Assembly (NCBI GenBank): GCA_000697335.1
Contig: JNEM01016843.1
Location: 1-38,564, forward strand
Source: Conidiobolus incongruus B7586
Taxonomy: Eukaryota > Entomophthoromycota > Entomophthoromycetes > Entomophthorales > Conidiobolaceae
Direction of reading: 5' to 3'
Length of the DNA: 38,564 bases
Position numbers and translations under genes: made by a program. The notes under the pieces are model-generated. The model was given only the letters and a program-made list of their open reading frames with translations. It did not search any database and was not told where the DNA came from. Positions within the stretch are counted from its first letter, which is position 1. Every line of letters starts with the position of its first letter. Shown here piece after piece: positions 10,684 through 21,631 of the stretch.

Positions 10684-11353
10684 TTTATCCATATTGACTT
10701 TTATGATTCACTATTATTCCTAAAATATTAGTGTTCATTACATTATAAATGCTAAATAATTTTAACTTTTTAGTCTGGAGTTTCTTACAATTTTATTGTT
10801 CAATTGCTAAATGAGAATTTATTAAATACTAGCATTTAATAAATGCCAATTGTTTATAAATTGTGGTAATCATTTTTATTCATACTAATACTTAAATTTT
10901 GCTAAATATAGATATTATAATCTAAAAATAATCAAAATGTTAATTGGAATCTTAATAACCTGTCAAGTATTTTTTAAATATCATTTCGTTTTATCCAGTT
11001 CAACAACTTAATACATTTGTTTAAATATTCTAAATAGCATGATATTATAATTTGTATTAAAAAAATAAATGTTTTAAATCATACTATTATGATAATTTGA
11101 TAATATCATCTGTTTCATATATTAAATCACAGTAACGCTAATAGTTAGTAAAAATTTAAAAATTAAAACGTTACAAATAATTTGATGATAAATTTTGTTT
11201 GAGACTAACCAATTCAATTTAATTCAAATTACCGATTATAATTAGCTTGATTGATTATTTTAATGGAATGCCTTTTATTTTCATAATTTTTTAAATCCAC
11301 ATTGTTAAAAGTAGAATCTTTTTTATATAAATATAATATATTTTGTAAAATTA
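10684..11353. other. AT-rich spacer, no gene seen
   Basis: No supported frame. More of the decayed regulator may lie in the first 150 bases, but I cannot show it. Confidence 0.4.
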
Positions 11354-12821
11354 ATGACCTCATACTACCTTCAAGATAGCTCTATCAACCCACCAGGTTC
11401 TCCACGTATAAATAGAGATACCATTTTTTCACCTACGCCTGAGCCCAACCACATCGTAAAAACGTTATCTAATGAAATTGAATTAGATTTGGGTACTTTT
11501 GACTTACCTCTGGTGCACAATCACGCTCAAAAATTTAGTGAATCTAACCCGATTTTGACTCACGATATTAATTTAGGTATATTGATAACTGTTAGTTATT
11601 ATGGACTGCTATATAATAATTAATTTTTTTAATAATTTAGATCACACAGGAAAAATAATAGAAACTAATTCTGCTCAACCTACAGAACATATTGAAGAAG
11701 CTGAGCTTTTTTCAGATGTTTCTGAAGGTATAGATGCCGAATTAGACGATGAATTTTTGGAAAAAATTTACCAAGATATCGACAAAGATGACCAAGAATG
11801 GCTATCTCAACCAAGTCAATTAAATCTTGTTTCCAAGGATATGGATCCTCTAGATTGGTTGAACTCTAGGCACGAAGATTCTCCTGTTAATAATCATCCC
11901 AACTGCAAACAAAAGCAGAAGTCACCAATTATTGATCGAGATGGTCCAGGTATATTTTTGAACAAAACACTAAATTTATATAGATTTAACGAATTATTAG
12001 TATCCTCTCTTCCACTATTACATCACGACCCCACTCTCGATGATATAGGAGATTTTGATGGTTTCGCTTCAGAAGATAATGACCTATTCTTTGATGGTGG
12101 TATTGTAGATACTTCTAAAACTAATGACTTTATGTTGTTTGGTGTCACTGAAGAAGATTTAAAGGACCCCAATTTGGATGCATTTTCTCCAAAGGGCTGG
12201 GATATTGAAGATGAATACACTATTGACGAGCTTTTAGCTCCTATTCCAGATCTTCCGCCACTTCAGAGTGAAATGATGGCTCCTCCAGATCCGGAAGTGG
12301 CCGCCTACTTGAACCAATTTAGAAAGCAGTTAAGATCCAATGAGAACTCTAGAGAGATAATTCCAGATCCTTCATCTAACTCATCAGAAATTAACGCTAC
12401 GAAAAACACAAGTTATCAACAGCAATCTAGTATTCATTCAAATAGCCATAGTAGAAGCGTTTCAATGGACCTAAGCTCTCCTGTGCAGTCTTTTAACACA
12501 CCACCTCGAGTGGCAAATACAACCTCTCGAAAACCGCTTGCCAATATTAATATTCCACAGATAAACAATACAAGAAGAATCACCAAACCAAAAATACAGC
12601 CACCTCCCAATTTCCAATCTAAGATCCCAGTACCTATCCCAGGATATACTCTATACTCAAGGAGATGTTCATCACCAACAGAACCCGGATTTGAATCTAG
12701 AATACCATCAATTGCTAACGGATTATTCAAACCCAAAATACAATGCACATATTACCAGTCACCTAACCAATCTTCCTATTCAAATGATCTCTCATATTCT
12801 TCTTATTCAAGAGGAGATTAG
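11354..12821 (+). CDS. Disordered protein with SxIP pair and D-box-like motif
   Basis: Two exons (11354-11576, 11641-12821) join in frame to give 467 residues ending in TAG. No globular domain is recognisable. Residues up to about 310 are acidic and rich in Asp, Glu, Leu and Pro, with repeated LDD/DDI/DEL patches. The last 150 are basic and Ser/Pro/Asn-rich. In that tail, SRKPLANINIPQ resembles an APC/C destruction box (RxxL followed by Asn). Two segments, FQSKIPVPIP and FESRIPSIA, fit the SxIP signature by which proteins bind EB1-type microtubule plus-end factors, with the nearby basic and Ser residues such motifs need. A cell-cycle or spindle role is an inference from short motifs only. An in-frame 51-nt stretch (11950-12000) has intron-like ends. 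Confidence 0.7.
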
Positions 12822-12994
12822 ATAAATTAAGTATATTTTAAATAAATCAAATTCAATGGCACATTGCTTTAAGTTTGATAAATATATCCTTTATTAACAC
12901 ATATTGATATACTAAATATTATCAATCAAGGATAAATTAATTATTGAATGAATGGCTTTGATATGAAATATATATCTCAATTTTCACTTTTCTA

Positions 12995-13741
12995 TTATTG
13001 GAATAACTTTCTTAACTCACTAGCTTCTTTTACCTAATTTATATTAAAGTTAATAAATTGATTAATATATTAATTTAAATCATTTACCATTTGTTCGGCA
13101 GTTCTAGGTTTTCTATTTTTATCTTCTAACATCTTGTATAATTTATCATTAGGTTCAATATCTCTTGGAGTTCTTGGAATCACATGGATATGTACCTGAG
13201 ATATTGTTTGACCAGCATTTTTACCATCCTGCCACCATTATATTAAAAATTTAATATATCACCAATTTTATATGAATATATACTTGAATAGCAAAAGTAA
13301 AAGCACTGGCTTTATAATAGGGTTCAATTTTTTCAGCTACTTTCCTAGCTGTTAACCATAAATCAGTTGTCTAATAATAAAAAATAAGTAAATATTGGAT
13401 TAAAAATAAATAGTCGATCGACATACTTCTTCAACTGATAAATTTAAAACACGATCAGTAGGATTTTTACTAACTATTAATACATCTAATAATTAATTTC
13501 AAAGTTTAAGGTATATATGACACTATACAAAATTAAATAATAATTAAATACATTTCTATTGAAAAAGGATACGTCCACTAAAATAAAAGTGTTAATATAC
13601 GTTATTAAAAATTATAAAAAGATGAAAAAATTACGGTACTAAAAGTTTTAAATTCACCAAACAATAATTTGTGAAAGTTTCATAAAAAACTTCACTTTAT
13701 CTAATTATGTTTTTACGAAATTGATACATTTTATCATCCAT
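12995..13741 (-). CDS. FHIT/Aph1-type diadenosine polyphosphate hydrolase, in-frame TAA
   Basis: Six exons can be set on the minus strand: 13635-13741, 13573-13577 (5 nt), 13427-13485, 13284-13370, 13088-13228 and 12995-13033. All introns are GT..AG, 54-87 nt. Together they give a FHIT-length protein of 145 codons. It contains SEVFYET, LVNLKLLVPGHVLIVSKNP, QDGKNAGQTISQVHIHVIPR, RKPRTAEQ and the terminal VKEASELRKLFQ. This family cleaves Ap3A/Ap4A. The catalytic His and the one after it are present, but the first His of the HxHxH motif is Gln. Codon 15, just before SEVFYET, is TAA where a Gln or similar residue is expected. No alternative ATG or splice removes it. The gene may therefore be a recent pseudogene, read-through-dependent, or affected by a sequence error. 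Confidence 0.82.
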
Positions 13742-13890
13742 ATTATATTATATTATATTTACAATATTATTTTAGTGATTATATAATTTAATTATAAGTA
13801 ATTATTTAGTTTTGATTGAGCATTGATCATTATGGGAAATTTATTTTTGAAAAGAGGCAATTAACAAAATCTAAAGTTATTGTGTATTTC
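13742..13890. other. Short spacer
   Basis: AT-rich upstream region of the FHIT-type gene. Nothing else is seen. Confidence 0.4.
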
Positions 13891-14420
13891 AGTTAAGAGT
13901 GCAGTGCAGATCTAAATACTATTGGGCTTCAAACCAAGTGAATTTAAACACTTTAATGATTTGGATTATGATTGTGATACTTAAATGCTTATTCACACAA
14001 GCTCTAAAAATATTCAAATATTAAATGATATTAGTCATTATATCTTGAATATCTTCAAGTTTAGAGAAAATTATATGAATATATTTGTTATTTTATGCAA
14101 TTTAAATCTAAAAGAATATGATATTATCAATATAAATTTTCATTTATGAAATCATAAAAACTTTTATAGATCAAAATGAATATGTAATTTGTATTTGAAT
14201 AAGATTGAATAATTTATAGTCTATTATTATTGCTATTATTAGCTTGAATCAATTAGTAAATATATTGTCCAAATTATAAGAATATTTAAAATTTGAAGGA
14301 TAGTGAATTTGTATTCAAAATATGATGTTTTCAAGCTATTAACTATTTCAACTTGGATATTTTATTACCATTTTAAACTCAAAGCATTGATTCATAAAAT
14401 ATATATTGTTTCGAATATTT
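13891..14420 (+). pseudogene. Coding relic, possibly repeat-rich protein
   Basis: One plus-strand frame from about 13892 reads SVKSAVQI, TAA, ILLGFKPSEFKHFNDLDYD, TAA, then an open stretch of 54 codons from ATG 13985 to TGA. That stretch includes MLIHTSSKNIQILNDISH and FKFRENYMN. Further on, near 14295-14400, LKDSEFVFKI and CFQAINYFNLDILLPF appear. The spacing of Leu and Asn recalls leucine-rich repeats of F-box-like proteins, but that is a weak inference. The in-frame stops are TAA where Gln codons would fit. Chance cannot be excluded. Confidence 0.3.
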
Positions 14421-14586
14421 AATATTGATTAAAATTTGTTAGACTTTTAACATTCAAATTTTTGTACTTTAATGTTTAGGACTAAAGTTATTTAAAAAAA
14501 TAAAAACTAGAATAATTAAACTATAATAAAAATAAATTATATGATTTTATTATGAAGTTCTGTTTTATATAAATCCAGTATATGAC

Positions 14587-15927
14587 TTAAACAATTTCAG
14601 TAACTAAAACAAAAATTAGAATCTATTCTTATATAAAAATTTTATAAAATTACCATTAGCGGGCATTTCGTCAATTTGAGTAGCATAATATTGCTCAATA
14701 TCTCTTAAAGTCTTAATATCTTCAACTCTGACAAAGTTAATGGCTACACCCTTACGTCCAAAACGTCCTGAACGACCAATGCTAAGCAACATTCAATTAG
14801 TTTACAAATTGATAAAGAGTTGATATACTTACCGATGGATATAGTTTTCACGGTCGTTGGGTAAATCATAATTAATAACTAATGAAACATTTTGAACATC
14901 AATACCACGAGCCCAAACATCGGTAGTAATTAATACGCGACTAGCAGTCTGTCTGAACTCTTGCATAATGGCGTCGCGTTCCTTTTGAGGCATTTCACCG
15001 TGCATTGAAGAAACTGTGAATTTGGCTTCTCTCATCTTGGAGGTTAACCAATCAACCTTGCGGCGAGTATTACAGAAAATAACTGCTTGAGTAATGACTA
15101 GCGTATCATACAAATCACAAAGAGTATCAAATTTCCATTCTTCTTTTTCGACTGCAATAAAGAATTGCTTAATCCCTTCTAATGTCAATTCATCACGCTT
15201 AACTAAAATTCTAATGGGATCAGTCATGAAGCGGGATGTCATCTCTAATACATCGTGAGGCAAGGTGGCAGATAACAAGACAACCTGTGTTGAAGGAGGA
15301 AGGAATCTGTAAACATCATAGATTTGATCCTTGAAACCTTTGTTAAGCAATTCATCAGCTTCATCAAGGACCAACATTTTAATGTGTTTCGTGCGCAAAC
15401 TTTTACGCTTCAACATATCGTAGACACGTCCGGGAGTTCCAGATACAACATGTTGGCCATGTTCCAATTTGCGGGTATCTTCACCGACGTTGGTTCCACC
15501 GATACAAGCATGGCATTGAACATTCATATAATCGCCTAAAGCTAAAACAACGCTTTGAATTTGGGTAGCCAATTCACGGGTGGGAGATAAGACAAGAGCT
15601 TGACATTCTCTGATTTTAGTATCGATTCTTTGCAAAATAGAAATTGAAAAAGTAGCTGTCTTCCCGGTACCGGATTGAGCCTGAGCAATTACATCCCTTC
15701 CCTTAATGATAGGATAAATAGCACGTTGCTGAATAGCTGAAGGCTTCTCGAAATCTAAAAAATTTGAGAATTAGAAAATCTGAATTGCCTTTTAAAATTA
15801 TAAACATACTGTATGCATAAATGCCTCGCATTAAATCTTCTTTCAAATTCATTTCGTCAAATGTGGATACCACTTTAACATCTTCACTAGTTTCAAAAAC
15901 TATTTTGTCATCGTTTCTTCTATCCAT
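14587..15927 (-). CDS. FAL1: DEAD-box RNA helicase eIF4A-III / FAL1
   Basis: Four exons (15810-15927, 14833-15754, 14654-14781, 14587-14603) give 394 residues, the family's usual length. The RecA domains carry all helicase motifs in order: AQSGTGKT (ATP binding), PTRELA, TPGR, DEAD, SAT, then VIFCNT, ARGID and HRIGRSGR. Several stretches identify the exon-junction-complex helicase rather than translation factor eIF4[37 protein letters not shown] and [11 protein letters not shown]. The last exon encodes only the tail (TEIV), replacing the usual ADLI. The protein should bind spliced mRNA in the nucleus and, as yeast Fal1, help 18S rRNA maturation. The first intron follows RGIYAY, where the next residue is Asn instead of the usual Gly. 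It is transcribed away from the gene at 17045. Confidence 0.96.
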
Positions 15928-15947
15928 ATTGTATTATATTATGAAGA

Positions 15948-15948
<1 letters not shown>

Positions 15949-15994
<46 letters not shown>

Positions 15995-16000
15995 ATGTAT
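15949..16000. repeat. (ATGTAT)n hexanucleotide microsatellite
   Basis: About seven to eight tandem ATGTAT units with a degenerate end. It starts roughly 20 bp upstream of the eIF4A-III ATG, so it lies in the 5' leader or core promoter. Length changes there could affect expression. Confidence 0.9.
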
Positions 16001-16727
16001 TACTTAGTCTTATGTTTCGATTTGAAATTAGTGAATAACTGAAATATTAATCCTATGAATATTCTTAAATTAGTATAAATCAGATTTAAAAATATGAAAA
16101 ATATATCGTTGAAAGAGGCTATAATAGATTGATTATCTAATAATAATTAATAAAAAAAATAATAATTACACTTAAATTTTAACTAAATTGAAACTTTGAC
16201 TTGTTACAAAATTAAAAAATTGTTTTGACAATTTTTATGTTGAATATTTAAAAAATTAAAATTATGGGTTAACTCGCTATGATTTCATAGATCTAATCTA
16301 TTTAAATTATCATTCCTCTATCAATTATATCAAAATATTTAGATATATAATATTGTATATTATTCGAAACAAATTAATTATTTCTATTTTGATATCATAA
16401 TACTATTCATTTTTAAGTATATCTATTTTTTCACTTAATTCATTCAAATTCATTATTTTTCAAAAATACACTAATTATTTTTGAATTTTGAACTATCGCC
16501 AATTATAACATTCTCTGAAATAACCCATTTAAAAAATTCATTATATCATTCCATAGCTATATTTGAAAATAAAATGAAATAATAATTCTATATTAACAAT
16601 AATTCTGGCACGTTTATCATATAAAAGACCCATTTTGAATTCAAAAATTGGTTTACATTACACAAACCAAACCCTGTAACCAAGTTAGAATATATACAAT
16701 TTTTCAATATAAAAAATAAATAACTGC

Positions 16728-16958
16728 ATGAAATATACTTCTTTGGTGATATTTTATATCCAAACTTTTTTTGGATTGTCTGAAACGAAATTTAATGACT
16801 TGGACTGTTATATTTTCTTTAATATATTTATATGCCCAATTAAATACAATTGTCAAAAATTAAATATTATGAGAGAACTATTAGAATTTAGATCAATAAT
16901 ACCGGATTTGGGAAAAATTAATCGAAATAGGATGATTTTATTCAGTTCAGTTGATTGA
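16728..16958 (+). CDS. Weak open frame with signal-like N-terminus
   Basis: A frame of 76 codons starting at ATG. The first 20 residues (MKYTSLVIFYIQTFFGLSET) have a Lys followed by a hydrophobic stretch, as in a secretion signal. The remainder has three Cys and no known motif. It is no richer in GC than the flanks, and it lies in the intergenic region between two solid genes. Chance or decay is at least as likely as a real gene. Confidence 0.2.
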   Translation: MKYTSLVIFYIQTFFGLSETKFNDLDCYIFFNIFICPIKYNCQKLNIMRELLEFRSIIPDLGKINRNRMILFSSVD

Positions 16959-17044
16959 CTAAAATTAATTTAAGCTCACCACATTCATATAAAATCCCAG
17001 TTCAATTCGATTTCTCAAACTTATAACTTTTTATATTTAAAATA

Positions 17045-18050
17045 ATGAGTAATTCAAGATTAAAGAGATATCAATCTGAAGTCAATCACTCGACTCCTGA
17101 GCATCCCAACAAGTTTCAAAAGGGCGCATTCAACAGTAAGCAAAAACAAAGCATTTCAAACAGTAAGAGATCAAATTAGCTTCCTCCAATTATCATTCTC
17201 AACCAAATACCTTTTTCTAGAATCTAAAGTCAAGCCACCTCCATTCAAGGGTCGAGAAGTGGTATTCGTTGACCCTCTCGACGAGAACGAGGAATATTGG
17301 TGGCCAGCAATGGTAGTCCCATTCTGTGAGCTGGACTCAACGATGATATCTACCCCGCTCCAGCCTGGAGAGTGTGTTGTGAAATATTTTGAAGACAACA
17401 AATACTCGGTTGTCATGTACAAAGACCTGAAGCCCTTCAAGCCCAATACAGAACCCTTTATTGGGTTCGAGAAGAAGAATAGGAATTTCAGCCAAAGAGC
17501 AGGAGTAAGAAGCGCTCTGAATTTCATCAAGAGTCAGCGACCTACAAAGCGCTTTAAGTGGCGGCTTTGGGGAGAGATGGAAGCTTCGCAAAACGTTGGT
17601 ATCGTGGATCATGTGGATGATACTGCCACAAACTCTAGTCGGGATGCGAAAAAGCCAGCGCCAGCTAAACCTAAATCCAATAAATCCGAGGCAAAGAAAT
17701 CCAATGGAAAAGGCAGTGTAAAACGGGATAATGACAGTGATATTAAATCAGAGAAGGCAACCTCGACTGAAACGTTTCCCTCTTTGCCCACTCCACCTCC
17801 TCGTACGTCGTTCGCCACATCCTCCTCCCCCATCATCAACGCTTGGATCGACAAGCATATCGGCTTTAACCTTATGGTCAATGATTCAGAAAAATTTGAA
17901 TACCGATGCCAGCTGCTACTCTACAAACTCCAGAAACGGTATCGCAAGTCGCAAAACGATTTGACTTACATTCAGCGGGATCTGATTCAAGTTTTACCCA
18001 ACCATGTTGTAAGGAAACTCAGAACTCAGGACAGGAGACAGAAGAAATAA
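17045..18050 (+). CDS. RBB1NT/PWWP-like chromatin-associated protein
   Basis: Two exons (17045-17135, 17221-18050) give 306 residues. Residues about 38-105 carry GREVVFVDPLDENEEYWWPA, MVVP, then GECVVKYFEDNKYSVV and DLKPF. This layout, with an aromatic-Pro-Ala core and a following beta segment, matches the RBB1NT domain of ARID4/RBBP1 proteins and the related PWWP fold, which read histones or DNA. A short helix-rich segment and KRFKWRLWGEM follow. The middle (about residues 170-225) is Lys/Ser/Pro-rich and disordered. The C-terminal 75 residues are helical and basic (YRCQLLLYKLQKRYRK and onward), perhaps a protein-binding bundle. Nuclear action is likely. A specific complex cannot be named. 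Its GC content is clearly higher than that of the flanks. Confidence 0.78.
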
Positions 18051-21000
18051 GCTCAGAATTTTTACTGATTTATTTTCCATTTTTCTCCCCTAATTTGTCA
18101 TTTTAACAAGTGAGGCATACTTAGCAAATTTAGGTACCAACCCCCAATACTAGCTCTTATATTTAAGTGGTGATATCTATTTTAAATAATTCTTCCTTGG
18201 AGATTGGATATTTAACTTTGTAATACTCTTATTATGTACTTCTAAGTGCAATCATAGAAAACTTGATGAAGATTCACAATCTTGAAACTTCTATATTACT
18301 ATTTCACTTCAGCTAAAATACTCATGCTGATAGATATTGAAATTTTAGTATAACTAGAAATGGTATTTAATAAATTTTTTGTTGTTTACCCCAATATATC
18401 ACAATTCTTAATCATATGGTATCCCAATTAACCAGTAATCATTTAATCAATTGGAATGGACAATTAGGTCTATCTTCTCTGGGATGGACTATAATTTGAC
18501 ATTTTAAAACCATTCATAATTTCAGAATTGATTTGATATTAACAGTTATTTAAATCGGTCATTTAAGTGTAATCCATATTCATCAGCCAAAATCATAATT
18601 CTACGAATAATAATATAAAAATTATTTAAATTATTACCACTAACTCAGCCTATTTATAACCATGAATTAATATATTTTATTAATTCAAATTTTATAACAC
18701 TTAGAATATTAATCAATGTTTATTTTGTTTTATTTATGAATGATGTAATAATACCATCCAATAATTTCATTTAGTTCCAATTAATAAGTGCGGTATTAGT
18801 TACCCTATTTGATCAAATATTTATTAAAATAAATTAACAGGAAGCTAGATATTTCACCGTTTTTACTTAATATAAAATCTGTGGAATTATTAATCAATTA
18901 AACTTGGTGATTTATTCTATAAATAACAAAGATATTATTAATTAAAATTATTTATTTAGGTGTAAATTTTGAAAATGCTCTACATATCCAAATATCAAAT
19001 ATTTTATAACTAATTACATATAACTTGATTTATACAATATTAAAAAAAATAAGATATCAATATTAAATTAATAAATATATAAAATTAACTATGTATATTC
19101 TTAATTAGGCAAAAAATTAATCTGGTCATTATCATATTACTTAGATTGGTGAGTATGTTATTTCAATTATATATATACAATAATTTTTAATTACAAAACT
19201 TTTTGGCAAATAGGCAATTGTTGGATTATAACTACATGTATTAGTCAAATATGTTTATACTCTTAATATTTAAATATATAACGAAATTATTTTTAAAATG
19301 TAAATTTATTTAAAATCAATTCATTGTAAATTATGATAATGCTAATAGTGATATAATATAACAGGAGTATATAAAACTTATTCTTTTAGAATTGCTTAAT
19401 AACACATATATTAATTTTGAACCAACAGTTATGAATAAGGGAAGATATAAAATTCAATAGCTTACTATTTATCAAATTAGAGTATGATTCTTTAAACATA
19501 ATATATTGGTATTATTAAATATAAATAATTGTACAAATTGATTATTGGTGATTATTGATATAACAAAATTTAATTTAAATAATGAAAAATACTCCAAGTT
19601 AACTATATTAAAAAATACTAAACTAATTATTAGAATATAGATTACATTCAGGTGTTGTTGTTATGTTGTATATAAATTTTATGGCAATTTCCTGAAATTC
19701 TATCCAAAAATTTCAATAAATTAGTTTAAAATATGTTTATTATCCAAATTGGTACTCCTGGAAATAATTTACTATGGTTTTTTACAATTTGAATAAATTC
19801 TACTGCATCCTCAACAATAGAACTTATTTCATAATTAAATAAGAATATTGGAAAGTATACCATTTGATAATTAACTATTAGTTGCTATCCTGCCTTATTC
19901 ATAATCTTTGACGTTGACTCCGTGGATTTATATTAATATGATTATATCTAAAATATGTTATAAAATACATAAATACGATTTTTTGAAAAGTTAATATATT
20001 CAATAAAATATATTCATCTCTTAATTAAATACAAATTGTGAATTTGAATTCCAAGTGGAGAATTTAAGTTTGAAATTCTATATTCAATAATTAATAAATC
20101 GAATTTTCAAAGTATAATATTATTTTGAGTTTTTTATAATAGTATACTATAATAAAACATTGTAAAATGGTATATTAGAAAAACTGATAATATTTCTAAG
20201 GTTTTTGTCTACAACTATTATAACTGAATTCCGAATTATTTTAATATATATATATATATTGATTGAGTTGAATATTGAAATGAACTTTGAATAAAATTTA
20301 ATAGTATTGTGATTCAATATATACATTCATTCGAAATAAAAATAACTTCATAATTACGGTATTATAAAAATGAATTTCATAGTTTGATATTTTCAATAAT
20401 CCATAGCTCATATTTTGAAAGTATAAATTTTCAATTTATGATTAGCTTTATTTGTGACAACATATATGAAAAGGTATAAGTATATTTATCTGATTTGTAC
20501 TACATATATAAGTGAAAATTTTAAGCAAGATTGCAAAGTTTCCAGATAATTCTTCTCAGAGTCTATATAACCACAATATTTGTATATTCTTTACTTTATA
20601 ATACATAGTTATAGTTCCTATTAATAAATATGGCTATATCTTTAAAATGTTGTTAAATATAAATTCTTTATTATAAACAAAACACAATAATCAATAAAAT
20701 ATATCATTATTTTGTTAATGCATATTATGATACACTAACACAACTGAATGAAATCTCAATTAATATTGATATTATATACCAATTTTGATGAAAATATGCG
20801 ATATTTGATATCAGAGTTTAGAATCTCAATCTTAAAAATGAAAAACATTATATATAAATATAAATTAGGATCGAAACCGCATTGTTTGGATAATTAACTA
20901 TTAATTCAAAATATAATTCTACACTTGAAATAAATATTTCAGTAATTAAACAATTTACAAATATTAAATATTCTAATTGCGCATTTTCTCAATATTTTAA

Positions 21001-21631
21001 TAAATCACATGTATGAAAATTGTAAAATTATACTTGAGTTATTTTTTCTTTCAAATTATTCAAAATTACATAATAATAGTATTAATTTATTCTATATAAT
21101 ATTTGATAAAGTTTAATTTTTAATAAATAATAATTTGGTTGTTTTAGGCTAGTCTTATTTAGGCTAATCTATTAATAAAACAAATTGAAATTTATAATCA
21201 ACTTGAAATTTACAATTGGTACTAAATCTAATACAAATTGTTATGTGTAAATAAATATCTGCCAATCATAATTATTATTATTGGGGCTCCCCTTCACATC
21301 ATTAATTCTATTTTCTCTTGAAATATATACCATATGGTTTATGGTTTTCTCAGCAAGATACCATTTGAATTTATATCATATTAACATATAGTGGGTTCAT
21401 TCAGTTTCTAATAAATTTAAAATACTCATAGTACCTCTGTTTGGCAAAAATAAACACAATTCAGAATATCAGGATATTAAATATGGAAATTTAATGTTCA
21501 TACGATCATTCGCATTTAATATTAATTACAAACATTAATAATTTGGTTCATTACTCTTTAATTTGTCAAAATTAATTATAACATCATCATAACATTCATT
21601 TATTTTCTATTATCAAATATAAATATTTAAT
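18051..21631. other. Long AT-rich spacer, mostly featureless
   Basis: Apart from the alpha/beta-hydrolase relic at 19742-19920 I find no supported gene, RNA gene or transposon in these 3.6 kb. The last 350 bases are less AT-rich (for example GGGGCTCCCC near 21285) and probably hold the promoter of the SAPS gene. Confidence 0.45.
19742..19920 (-). pseudogene. Relic of a monoglyceride-lipase-like alpha/beta hydrolase
   Basis: On the minus strand 47 codons are open: FPIFLFNYEISSIVEDAVEF, then IQIVKNHSKLFPGVPIW. Upstream in the same frame is KAG, TAG, QLIVNYQ. The order of a short sheet, an SI..VEDAVEFI helix and FPGVPIW matches the segment just before the nucleophile elbow of S33/monoglyceride-lipase hydrolases (…FIxxVKxxxPGLPIFLLGHS). 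The elbow itself (GxSxGG) is not readable after it, and no surrounding exons are intact. I take it as a dead fragment of a host gene. Confidence 0.4.

Larger units (their letters stand above)
15928..17044. other. Divergent intergenic region
   Basis: It separates eIF4A-III (minus) from the RBB1NT-like gene (plus) and must hold both promoters. It contains the hexamer repeat at 15949-16000 and one weak open frame at 16728-16958. The last 60 bases before 17045 include TATATTTAAAAT-like sequence. No specific site is assigned. Confidence 0.45.

Noticed and set aside
13627-13741. Upstream exon that would bypass the TAA of the FHIT gene
   Set aside because: A possible acceptor lies just after the TAA, but no upstream open exon with an ATG joins in phase. 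The codons before the TAA (MYQFRKNIIR) already match the family's N-terminus.
16728-16958. Confident secreted small protein
   Set aside because: Only the first 20 residues look like a signal. Composition matches the flanking spacer, and no motif or splice evidence supports it. It is kept only as a weak frame.
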